The notes: generated by a model not told the origin, from the sequence alone. A stretch of DNA of 9,177 nucleotides from Anaerolineae bacterium (GCA_028284565.1 JANQRM010000602.1:1-9177); one strand, 5' to 3'; shown: positions 1 through 6,527, counted from the first letter of the stretch. Translations and numbers: made by a program.

Positions 1-1383
1 ACCGAGCAATTCATCAATCTCGGTCATATGCACACCCAGCCGTTGTCGCGCCAAGTTCTTCAAACCCAAGAAACGACTAATTGGGTCGAATACCCATTCA
101 GCCAGCATGGTATCAAACTCAATTGGCGCAACATCCACCCCATAGCGTTGCATTACTACCAAATCATAGGTCGCATTATGGGCAATTTTGGGGATATTAG
201 GATTAGTCAACGCAGGACGGATCGCCTCTATCACTGTATCGAGTGTCAATTGCACACCCTCATCATGCCCCACTGGAATGTAATAGCCTGTTTCGCCATC
301 GACAGCTAGCGCAATCCCGACTAAATCAGCAATCGAGGGGTCAATCCCTGTCGTCTCAACATCCCACGTGATGGCTTCAGCACCGTTCAACGTCTCGACC
401 AAATCCGCAAGAGCTTTCTCATCCTGAACAATCACCGTCGGCACAACCTCTTCGGGTTCTGGCGCGCCACTATCACTATCTGCCATCTTGAATAACGGTA
501 ACTGACCGATATCACCCAAACCTAAACGGTCTCTCAATTGACGAAATTCCAATTCGCCAAAGAGCTTATCGACCTTCATCACATCATAATCTTGCGCGAC
601 ACAAGCCTCCAAATCGAGTTGCACGTCCACATCAGTGAGAATAGTCGCCAGCTCATAGCTGAGATAAGCCATCTCGCGTCCCTCAGTAAGCTTTTTGTGA
701 TTCGCTCCTTTGATGTTATCGAGGTTGGCGTAAATATTGTCGAGCGACCCATATTCAAGCAGGAGTTTTGTCCCCCCTTTTTGACCAATCCCTTTCACAC
801 CCGGAATATTATCCGAGCTATCCCCCATGAGGGCTTTCAAATCAATCAATTGTAGCGGTTCGAGACCGTCATACTTTTCTCGGAACATTGCCTCATCATA
901 AGCAATATCGCTGGCATTCCTTTGTGGCAACTGCACCCGTACATTCGGCGAAAGCAACTGCAAGATGTCGCGGTCTCCTGTGATGATATGCACATCCACA
1001 TCTTGTTCAGAGGCTTGCTTGGCAATCGTCCCAATCACATCATCCGCTTCATAACCATCCAATGCCAAAATCGGGATATTAAATGCACTCACCACCTCTT
1101 CGATACGAGGCAGTTGTCGCGCAAGGTCATCCTCCATCTTCTCGCGCGTGCCTTTGTATTCATCAAACACTTTATCGCGTCCACTCAAGCCACGATCAAA
1201 AGTCAATGCCAGATAACGGGGTTTATCATTCTGCAATATATCAAGCAATATGCGGGTAAAGCCAAAGGTCGCATTCGTTGGCTCACCAGAGCGTGTAGAA
1301 AAACCTCGTGCGGGCAAGGCAAAATATTGGCGATAAGCAACCGCATGTCCATCAATCAAATACAATACAGGACGTTTCGACAT
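1..1383 (-). CDS. polA: DNA polymerase I, N-terminal part (runs off the left edge)
   Basis: This encodes the first 461 residues of DNA polymerase I, which removes RNA primers and fills gaps in replication and excision repair. The frame is open to base 1, so the polymerase domain lies outside the window. Residues 1-290 are the 5'-nuclease. Its metal-binding acids are visible: D11 in LIDGHAVAYR, D63, E112/D114/D115 in GYEADD, D137/D139 in TGDRD, and D188/D191 in MGDSSDN, followed by the helix-hairpin-helix GVKGIGQKGG. From about residue 335 a 3'-5' exonuclease begins. It keeps the ExoI DxE (D341, E343 in WDVETTG) and the ExoII N403/D407 in HNATYD, so proofreading is probably active, unlike Taq polymerase. 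The usual TFR and MPxxL signatures near residues 66-87 are altered (SGRD, MEDDL). The start ATG at 1381-1383 begins at the family's normal N-terminus and follows a purine-rich stretch (AAAGAAAGAC) as a weak ribosome site. Confidence 0.97.
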   Translation of the reverse strand, partial: MSKRPVLYLIDGHAVAYRQYFALPARGFSTRSGEPTNATFGFTRILLDILQNDKPRYLALTFDRGLSGRDKVFDEYKGTREKMEDDLARQLPRIEEVVSAFNIPILALDGYEADDVIGTIAKQASEQDVDVHIITGDRDILQLLSPNVRVQLPQRNASDIAYDEAMFREKYDGLEPLQLIDLKALMGDSSDNIPGVKGIGQKGGTKLLLEYGSLDNIYANLDNIKGANHKKLTEGREMAYLSYELATILTDVDVQLDLEACVAQDYDVMKVDKLFGELEFRQLRDRLGLGDIGQLPLFKMADSDSGAPEPEEVVPTVIVQDEKALADLVETLNGAEAITWDVETTGIDPSIADLVGIALAVDGETGYYIPVGHDEGVQLTLDTVIEAIRPALTNPNIPKIAHNATYDLVVMQRYGVDVAPIEFDTMLAEWVFDPISRFLGLKNLARQRLGVHMTEIDELLG

Positions 1384-1417
1384 CAAATTTGTCTTTCTTT
1401 TTCAAAAGAACATATGG

Positions 1418-1430
1418 GCTATAGTATAGC
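1418..1430 (-). promoter_or_regulatory. Candidate polA promoter -10 inside a short palindrome
   Basis: On the minus strand a TATACT hexamer (1423-1428) lies about 40 bases upstream of the polA ATG. It sits within a perfect 13-base palindrome, GCTATA-G-TATAGC as read on the plus strand. No convincing -35 is present at 16-18 bases (CTGTCG or TGTCGT at best). The position suits a promoter, and the palindrome could let a protein bind over the -10. Both readings are inferred from pattern alone. Confidence 0.35.
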
Positions 1431-1458
1431 GCGATAAATGCAACTACGACAGGTCATA

Positions 1459-1495
1459 AGTGAGTGATTAGCCAAGATCGCTATTATCACTCACT
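1459..1495 (-). repeat. Strong imperfect hairpin between the signalling gene and polA
   Basis: The arms AGTGAGTGAT (1459-1468) and ATCACTCACT (1486-1495) are perfectly complementary. An inner pair, TAGC (1469-1472) with GCTA (1480-1483), extends the stem to 14 bp, with a two-base TT bulge and a 7-base loop. It lies 70 bases beyond the stop of the upstream signalling gene and 75 bases before the polA start. No T tract follows on either strand, so it is not a classic intrinsic terminator. It could stabilise the 3' end of the upstream mRNA or act as an operator. Confidence 0.6.
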
Positions 1496-1513
1496 GAAGC
1501 AACTGTTTAGAAA

Positions 1514-1531
1514 TTGAAATCCTGATTTCAA
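1514..1531 (-). terminator. Perfect 18-base palindrome, possible weak terminator
   Basis: TTGAAATC and GATTTCAA flank a two-base centre, giving a perfect inverted repeat 34 bases after the stop of the 911-residue signalling gene. On the minus strand the 3' arm is followed by TTTCTAA. An RNA stem of 7 A/U-rich pairs with a 4-base loop and a short U stretch is therefore possible. The weak stem and broken U tract make termination doubtful. A palindromic protein-binding site is the alternative. Confidence 0.35.
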
Positions 1532-1565
1532 GAGACAATAGCGCCTGACATCTGTCCTCTGGTGT

Positions 1566-4301
1566 CTAATATCTATTAAAAGCAATGAACTCTTGAATCT
1601 CCTCGTCAGACATCGCCCGCCCCGGCTTCAAGACCAAATAGCCATCTGCCCACAAAGAATCAGCTTGCAAACGGTCATCGATCGAACTAGCAACATCCGC
1701 AGACCGCACCATCAACTTGCGAATTAGCGCACTCGGCCTCTCTGATTCAGGTGCGTCCGCTTGCAAATAGAGATAATCCCCTTCACCATCGAGGACTTCA
1801 ATTTGCCAACCCAGCTGTTTCAACCAGTTCGCCAAATCCGCCAGAATTGCTGTGACCACGGCATCCGACAGTTGCTTATTAGCGTCCTGCACGATCCAGA
1901 CGAAGGTATAAGGTGCAAGCGGTCCCGGGTCAATAACGGACGAATCGTCGATAATTGCACCGGCTCCGGAAACAGAAGAATCAGCAATTAGTTCACCATC
2001 CTCTGGTACAGCAGACAACGCCTGCGATAAACGTTTCCCCTGCTGCCGAATCAGTCGCAATTGCTGTGTCCCACTGAACACCATCGACAAGGTGAATTCA
2101 CCGCCTGCCGTCCGCTTGGAGAACAGCATATAGTCTTTCCCACTTGCTGGTAGTGTCAAAAAGCGAATCCGAGATTGGTCATCTTTGGCATCCCAATCGC
2201 CTTCAATTGCCATTTCAATGTCTTGTATATCTTCATCAGGCATCGCCCCTGCTTGCGCCACAATCACATTATCTTGGGTCAACAGGGTCGCTTCTGCTGA
2301 GAGTTCCAATGAAACTTGTGTCAAAGTCAATGCCAATTGTGCGATGTACGCTTCTTCATCTGATTGAACGGGTTCGTCAATGATTTCTTCGCCATCGTCA
2401 ATCACGTCTTCGACGAGGGGTGCTTCATCCTCATATTCAGATACTGGCTCGACATCATCGTCTATCGCATCTTCAATTGCAGGAGCATCGTCCTCAAATT
2501 CAGCTTCCGGCTCAAATGCGTCCTCGATAAGATCATCAATAACTGGAGCGTCATCAAATTCAGATACTAGTTCGCCTTCGGCAACATCATCAATGACAGG
2601 AACATCATCCTCTATTTCCAGTTCGGGTTCATCGTTGATGTAGTCTTCCTCCGGTTCGTCAGCAACTTCCGTTTGATACGATTCCGCCTGCTCAACCGCT
2701 TCATCAACGACATCCTCAATTTCGTCCCACTCATCAGCAATAGGCTCTTCAATGACTTCATCCAAGTCATCAGCATAATCTGCTTCATCAACAACGGGGA
2801 CTTCGTCCGTTGCTTCATCTTCAAACGGAATAAAATCGGGTTCGTCGTCGTCACTAGATTCAGACGAATCCTTCTTGATGACAGGGGCAACATCCTCGTC
2901 CAGTTCCACTGCTTCTCGCGCAATATACGCATTCGCATCGGTTTCTTCTTCAACAGGAAGTGCATCATCATAATCATGCACATCTGTGTCGACATCGGAA
3001 TAGTCCTCATCGCCTTCCATCAGTTGCCACCCAATTTGCGATGGCGACACCCCTGCAATGGTGTCCGGTTCATCCTCTTCAATCACAGGTTCATCGACTA
3101 CTGAACTGGATACAGGGGTCTCATCCGATTCATAGTCGTCCTCAACAAGTAAATCCAACTCATCTTCCAACGGTTGTGAACGCACTTCGGGCGAGATACG
3201 GTCTGTCGTTAAGCTACCGGGGTCGCTTTCAAGCATATCCATATCCGAGGGTTGAGTGGTCGAAGAAGTATATTCTGAAACAGGCAACTCATCGGGCAAG
3301 AAGTCTGGTTCGCGGGTGTACTGTTCACTTTCCAGCACCCATGACGGAAGCGGTTCAATCCCCTGCTTATCAGGGGGCAATTGTTCCCGAATATTGTCAA
3401 ATAGTTCTTCTAACGAGAAGGCTTCAATGGGTGTGGTGTTATCTAACGCGGTTTCTAGGATGAGTGCCGCCGGAATAAAGCCATCATCTTGTGTTTCAAC
3501 CTCATCAAATTCAATCGCAGGCGAAGGTTCAGTATCCCCGTCATCGTCTGTCCACGAATCCAGCAAACCACTGACATCCGTATCCATCATACCGACAACC
3601 AAATCACGCACAGTCCCACTATCCTCAAAGTTCGGCATGGGAGGCTCTTCTGCGGCTAACTTCTGGAAGGTCTCATCTGCAATATTTTTCGTCGGAGGCG
3701 GGACATCTGTCACAAATTCGACTTTTTCACCATCCTCTGAGATGACAAATTCCATCGACTGCGATTCCTGAAAACTGTCATCTTCATCATCTAGTAGTAA
3801 CTCATCTTCTGCTTGTGAGTCGGCTTCCGCAACCGGCGTATCCGCGTCATCCGAAGCAATGACATAATTTGTCGTATCTTGATTGTCTTGAGCCGGCGAT
3901 TGCGCGGTATCGGGTAAATCCTCATCCATAGAGGGTGACGCTTCTTCAAGAAAAGGAATCAACTCCCTTGCCGTAATTGGAATATCCACCACCCCAGTAA
4001 GGTTGAGGTCATGAGCCACAGCATGCAGTTCTTCGTCCTCATCATCGGGTCCAATTAAGATGCCCATCTCAGGACGAATCGTTTGGAGGCGCAAGACCAA
4101 ATCCGGTCCGGGCATATCGGGCAAGTTAAAATCAACCAGCGCGACATCCTGCACACTTTGTTGCAAAAAGACAATCGCATTCTGTGCCGACGTAAACGAT
4201 GACACCAGATAATCACCCGTTTGCTCCAATGCCTGAATAATCGACACCGAAAATCCAACATCTTGTGTGATAATCAGCACCCGCTTGGGGACTAACGCCA
4301 T
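1566..4301 (-). CDS. Receiver-like / acidic linker / Roadblock-like / inactivated Y1-transposase-like fusion protein
   Basis: This is a 911-residue cytoplasmic protein without signal peptide or membrane segment. Residues 6-120 resemble a response-regulator receiver: the phosphoacceptor D57 is present (ALVDFNLPDMPG), but the acidic pair is reduced to D14, the switch Thr is G84 and the invariant Lys is I107. Residues 125-650 are acidic and of low complexity; I counted 108 Asp/Glu against 3 Lys/Arg in residues 401-650. Residues 650-762 resemble a Roadblock/LC7 domain (ATLLTQDNVIVAQAG, then LSMVF before an Arg/Gln-rich helix). Residues 796-911 follow the Y1 (IS200/IS605) transposase pattern: FVW, LGWQIEVL, then DYLYL where the HxH would be, SALIRKLMVRSA, LWADGYLV and a final EEIQEFIAF helix. 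The HUH histidines are Y843 and Y845, and the catalytic Tyr position is F905, so it should not cut DNA. An AGGA lies 10 bases before the ATG. The role is unknown; a non-catalytic signalling or scaffolding protein is my inference. Confidence 0.9.
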   Translation of the reverse strand: MALVPKRVLIITQDVGFSVSIIQALEQTGDYLVSSFTSAQNAIVFLQQSVQDVALVDFNLPDMPGPDLVLRLQTIRPEMGILIGPDDEDEELHAVAHDLNLTGVVDIPITARELIPFLEEASPSMDEDLPDTAQSPAQDNQDTTNYVIASDDADTPVAEADSQAEDELLLDDEDDSFQESQSMEFVISEDGEKVEFVTDVPPPTKNIADETFQKLAAEEPPMPNFEDSGTVRDLVVGMMDTDVSGLLDSWTDDDGDTEPSPAIEFDEVETQDDGFIPAALILETALDNTTPIEAFSLEELFDNIREQLPPDKQGIEPLPSWVLESEQYTREPDFLPDELPVSEYTSSTTQPSDMDMLESDPGSLTTDRISPEVRSQPLEDELDLLVEDDYESDETPVSSSVVDEPVIEEDEPDTIAGVSPSQIGWQLMEGDEDYSDVDTDVHDYDDALPVEEETDANAYIAREAVELDEDVAPVIKKDSSESSDDDEPDFIPFEDEATDEVPVVDEADYADDLDEVIEEPIADEWDEIEDVVDEAVEQAESYQTEVADEPEEDYINDEPELEIEDDVPVIDDVAEGELVSEFDDAPVIDDLIEDAFEPEAEFEDDAPAIEDAIDDDVEPVSEYEDEAPLVEDVIDDGEEIIDEPVQSDEEAYIAQLALTLTQVSLELSAEATLLTQDNVIVAQAGAMPDEDIQDIEMAIEGDWDAKDDQSRIRFLTLPASGKDYMLFSKRTAGGEFTLSMVFSGTQQLRLIRQQGKRLSQALSAVPEDGELIADSSVSGAGAIIDDSSVIDPGPLAPYTFVWIVQDANKQLSDAVVTAILADLANWLKQLGWQIEVLDGEGDYLYLQADAPESERPSALIRKLMVRSADVASSIDDRLQADSLWADGYLVLKPGRAMSDEEIQEFIAFNRY
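2382..2621 (-). repeat. Four tandem ~20-residue acidic repeats within the signalling protein
   Basis: Residues 561-640 hold four degenerate copies of a unit that begins E-[FIY]-[ED]-D, continues with AP or VP, a small hydrophobic pair and an acidic pair, and ends in an acidic tail. Visible copy cores are EDDVPVIDD, FDDAPVIDD, EDDAPAIED and EDEAPLVED, spaced 20-21 residues apart. The copies have diverged in protein and in DNA, so this is an old duplication. The regular spacing of hydrophobic pairs in an acidic background suggests a multivalent binding segment. Confidence 0.75.
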
Positions 4302-4353
4302 AAACTCACGATCCTATCTTGCTGAGTCAACAGGCAACACCCATTGCCCATAA

Positions 4354-4463
4354 ATCGAAACCAAACATAACCATAGCTCTATTGTACCCAGATGCGAAAA
4401 GAATAAAAACAAGCGAGTATAAAAAGCGTCTAAAAACGCCCTTAAACAACCATCGAAACCAAA
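4354..4463. repeat. Perfect 12-bp direct repeat in the divergent intergenic region
   Basis: ATCGAAACCAAA occurs at 4354-4365 and again at 4452-4463, in the same orientation and 98 bases apart. The 234-base region between two divergent genes (4302-4535) contains both. The first copy lies between the minus-strand gene's -10-like hexamer and its ATG. The second lies just upstream of the plus-strand gene's -10-like hexamer. This placement fits a shared regulator site, but no regulator is identified. The rest of the region is A-rich, and I see no other structure in it beyond the promoter hexamers. Confidence 0.5.
4381..4386 (-). promoter_or_regulatory. Possible -10 hexamer for the signalling-protein gene
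   Basis: The minus strand reads TACAAT here, the same -10 hexamer used by the better promoters in front of the lipoprotein gene and miaB. The spacing to the ATG is about 79 bases. No good -35 is found at 16-18 bases (TTTTTA at 17), so the call rests on the -10 alone. Confidence 0.3.
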
Positions 4464-4479
4464 AAGCCTTAATTTCGTC

Positions 4480-4485
4480 TACAAT
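4480..4485 (+). promoter_or_regulatory. Possible -10 hexamer for the plus-strand unknown gene
   Basis: TACAAT lies 50 bases upstream of the ATG at 4536. The -35 region is A-rich and does not match the consensus. It overlaps one copy of the 12-bp direct repeat, which would suit activator-dependent transcription if the repeat is functional. Confidence 0.3.
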
Positions 4486-4535
4486 TATGAAGCATATTTA
4501 CAAAAGTCACACAATGTATCATTCAGGATCGAACC

Positions 4536-5165
4536 ATGACAAAGCAACTAGAGCAAATCGCTGAACAGGTCAAATACCACCAACTCGATGTACTCGTCGG
4601 ACAATCTGTTCAAGTCGACAGTCTCGAAACATTAGTGTCCAATGTACAAGACTTGCTGGCAACCCAGTTAAATAATCATATTCCCTATATTGGACGCTGG
4701 AATACGAACCCCAACATAGACAACCCACCAAATGACACGGAGTATGTTTTCGCCAGCATAGGAAATTTTGATATGAAATTCAATTGGTCGAATCAAACAG
4801 CAGACTATCCCTTTCAATCTGGGATGGCTTTCCTTGAAGAGATGGAAATCGACTTACTCATGGAATTACATGGAAATCTAATTGATGATTTAAGTCAGCA
4901 AGTATCAGAAGGCAAGATGTACTTATTGTTGTTATTCGCTATCGACAATAAACATGAACCGTTCGCGGACTTCCGAGAGAAAATTAGACACAAAGACAGC
5001 GAGGCAATCAAGACAGCTGAGGCGGGTTTTCCAGCAAGCTATTTTCCGGTCAATTGCCAGATAATTGCCTCTGCAGTGACCAATGCACCCGCACTATGGA
5101 TTCGTTATAGTGTGTTATGGATGTACACGTATCTATACAACTATCGGCAACTTACTCTGCCGTAA
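4536..5165 (+). CDS. Hypothetical protein of 209 residues
   Basis: I do not recognise this protein. It is the only plus-strand gene in the window, with AGGAT about 9 bases before its ATG and protein-like codon use throughout, and no open frame opposes it on the minus strand. It has no signal peptide. The N-terminal 45 residues look helical and polar (KQLEQIAEQVKYHQ). The middle holds a W/N-rich stretch (GRWNTNPNIDNPPND) and a leucine-rich helix with MEIDLLMELHGNLIDDLSQQ. The C-terminus is aromatic (LWMYTYLYNYR) but too short and polar to be a confident membrane helix. Its last 14 bases overlap the 3' end of the convergent lipoprotein gene. It reads like an accessory cytoplasmic protein; it may be a lineage-restricted ORF. 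Confidence 0.65.
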   Translation: MTKQLEQIAEQVKYHQLDVLVGQSVQVDSLETLVSNVQDLLATQLNNHIPYIGRWNTNPNIDNPPNDTEYVFASIGNFDMKFNWSNQTADYPFQSGMAFLEEMEIDLLMELHGNLIDDLSQQVSEGKMYLLLLFAIDNKHEPFADFREKIRHKDSEAIKTAEAGFPASYFPVNCQIIASAVTNAPALWIRYSVLWMYTYLYNYRQLTLP

Positions 5166-6303
5166 CTGTCACACGCAGAATTGCAGAATTATTCACTTCG
5201 CTCGATTCGCTGACTTCGTTATCAGAGTCCGCTTTCACTTCGAGGATAAACTCGCCAGCAGTGTCAAAGGTCAAATCAACAGACAAGATGAAGCTCGAAC
5301 CATCCGCCAAGTCAGAAATCCGCGCCACTTCAATCTCTTCATTGCCATCAAAATCCACGATTGTCAAAAATTCACCACTATCACCCAAGCCGAGATTGCT
5401 AATGGTAATCGAATACGACGAGGTGACATCACTATCACCACTCGCTATCACCAAATCCTCTGCACCAGAGAAGTCCGTTACAATCAAATCAGGAGGTCGT
5501 GGGACGGGCGTGTTGGATGGAACAGGAGTATTCGTAATTTGTGGTGTATTCGTCGGCGTGCTGGTGGGGGGAGTCGGTGGAGTCGCCGTGACAGGCGGTT
5601 GAGCCATAGGAACGTTCAAGCAATTACCATATTGCGTCGTGAAATCCGCACTCACCCAGCCTTCTTGCCCACCCACATTCAGCTTCCACCATGTATTATT
5701 CCCCAAACGCCCGATAATCGGAGCCAGCGTCCCTGTGGATAGCACCGTAATCACGTCAAAGTCGGTACTCGGTCCCTGACGGAAATTCAAACCCGTATTC
5801 GTCAATGCCCGACACACCCCATCATTCGGAATCTGTGGCACATTCACGTTCCCAATGGGTGTCGCTGTCACCTGTGCTTGACTACCACGTATGGTCACTT
5901 GAATATCTGTGGGGTCACTCACGACTGCACCGCGATATGCCAAGACTCGCATCGTAATTGTCCCTGCCGCGCGTGGCGTATAATCCAAAATCGCGCTCAT
6001 TGTCGTATCACCATTCAACTGCTCAGATGATACAGTTTTCACAATCTGATTATTGACCCACAATTGCATCCTCGTGACCCCGACGCTATCCGTTGCATTG
6101 GCACTGACCAATATTTCTTCACCCACCACGAACTCGTCGCCAGCAACAGGCGATAAGACACTCACCAGTGGTTTTTCGGTCTGGAAATCCGTGGTTGGCG
6201 TTGGCGTGATAAGCGGTTCAGCCGTTGGTGAATTGTTGCTCAAGTTACACGCAGTCAGCAGGCTCAAGCACATCAACACAAATAGAGTCACACGGGCGAT
6301 CAT
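5152..6303 (-). CDS. Secreted lipoprotein with Ig-like, SH3b and CARDB-type domains
   Basis: This is a 383-residue exported lipoprotein, likely anchored to the cell surface. Residues 1-19 are a lipoprotein signal peptide with lipobox LLTAC, so C19 would be the acylated residue. A short Thr/Pro-rich tether follows. Residues 45-138 look like a bacterial Ig-like domain (VSVLSPVAGDEFVVGEEILV, with a strand LWVNNQIV). Residues 163-228 form an SH3b domain (LNFRQGPSTDFDVITVL, WWKLNVGGQEGWVSADF) bracketed by C164 and C228, which could form a disulfide. Residues 235-271 are a Pro/Thr linker built from NTPVP-like units. Residues 271-380 match a CARDB-type beta-sandwich (DLIVTDF ending in SSEVNNSAILRVTV). 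SH3b domains commonly bind cell-wall peptides; the ligand here is unknown. AAGGAT lies 5 bases before the ATG, supporting this start. It ends inside the convergent unknown gene, with no separate terminator. Confidence 0.9.
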   Translation of the reverse strand: MIARVTLFVLMCLSLLTACNLSNNSPTAEPLITPTPTTDFQTEKPLVSVLSPVAGDEFVVGEEILVSANATDSVGVTRMQLWVNNQIVKTVSSEQLNGDTTMSAILDYTPRAAGTITMRVLAYRGAVVSDPTDIQVTIRGSQAQVTATPIGNVNVPQIPNDGVCRALTNTGLNFRQGPSTDFDVITVLSTGTLAPIIGRLGNNTWWKLNVGGQEGWVSADFTTQYGNCLNVPMAQPPVTATPPTPPTSTPTNTPQITNTPVPSNTPVPRPPDLIVTDFSGAEDLVIASGDSDVTSSYSITISNLGLGDSGEFLTIVDFDGNEEIEVARISDLADGSSFILSVDLTFDTAGEFILEVKADSDNEVSESSEVNNSAILRVTVTAE

Positions 6304-6335
6304 AGCTTATCCTTCGATTCGTCAGGTACAGTTTG

Positions 6336-6364
6336 ATTGTATCATTAGCTAATCTTACAGACAA
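6336..6364 (-). promoter_or_regulatory. Sigma-70-type promoter of the lipoprotein gene
   Basis: On the minus strand TTGTCT (6359-6364) and TACAAT (6336-6341) are separated by exactly 17 bases. The predicted start would fall near 6329, giving a leader of about 25 bases that carries the AAGGAT ribosome site. Matches are 4 of 6 at -35 and 5 of 6 at -10. Confidence 0.6.
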
Positions 6365-6408
6365 CAAACGACAAGCCACCGTTCCATCTATGAGAAGTCA
6401 TCATATGA

Positions 6409-6424
6409 AGTCAGATAGTCAGAT
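6409..6424. repeat. Two-copy tandem 8-mer
   Basis: AGTCAGAT is repeated twice head to tail in the gap between the lipoprotein promoter and the terminator of the V4R gene. It lies 45-60 bases upstream of the lipoprotein -35. It is short enough to be chance. A further GAAGTCA lies just upstream at 6394-6400. No function is assigned. Confidence 0.4.
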
Positions 6425-6500
6425 TAGCCCTCTGGCACTCAGCCCTTAAACTCATCACTAACTTTTCACTTTCTACTTGCCCACTTTCCACTCACAATAC

Positions 6501-6527
6501 AAAAAGCCCCAACATCGGTCAGGGCTT
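6501..6527 (-). terminator. Intrinsic terminator of the V4R gene
   Basis: Read on the minus strand, AAGCCC (6527-6522) pairs with GGGCTT (6509-6504) around a 12-base loop, and the T run continues to 6501. It begins 29 bases after the stop codon of the V4R gene. The stem is short but GC-rich at its core, with the U tract directly attached, which is the normal intrinsic terminator layout. Confidence 0.7.

Noticed and set aside
922..1437. 171-residue plus-strand open frame opposite polA
   Set aside because: PolA motifs on the minus strand are unambiguous over the whole span, and the plus-strand product has no recognisable features.
1566..1916. An active insertion sequence of the IS200/IS605 type
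   Set aside because: The transposase-like region is fused in frame to a long signalling protein, lacks the HUH histidines and the catalytic Tyr, and has no end hairpins or target-site signs around it.
3256..3771. Ser-rich 171-residue plus-strand open frame
   Set aside because: It is the antisense shadow of the Asp/Glu/Ser-rich linker of the signalling protein. Low-complexity codons such as GAT/GAA open the reverse frames, and it has no ribosome site or domain.
4420..4439. GCGT/ACGC mini-hairpin followed by TTTTTA on the minus strand
   Set aside because: A 4-bp stem is too short for a terminator, and there is no minus-strand gene upstream of it to end.
4319..4564. 81-residue plus-strand open frame in the divergent intergenic region
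   Set aside because: It is Lys/His/Asn-rich from an A-rich promoter region, has no good ribosome site, and runs out of frame into the start of the 209-residue gene.
5083..5742. 219-residue plus-strand Arg-rich open frame
   Set aside because: It lies almost entirely antisense to the lipoprotein's CARDB and SH3b domains. Its skewed Arg/His/Ile content is typical of a shadow frame.
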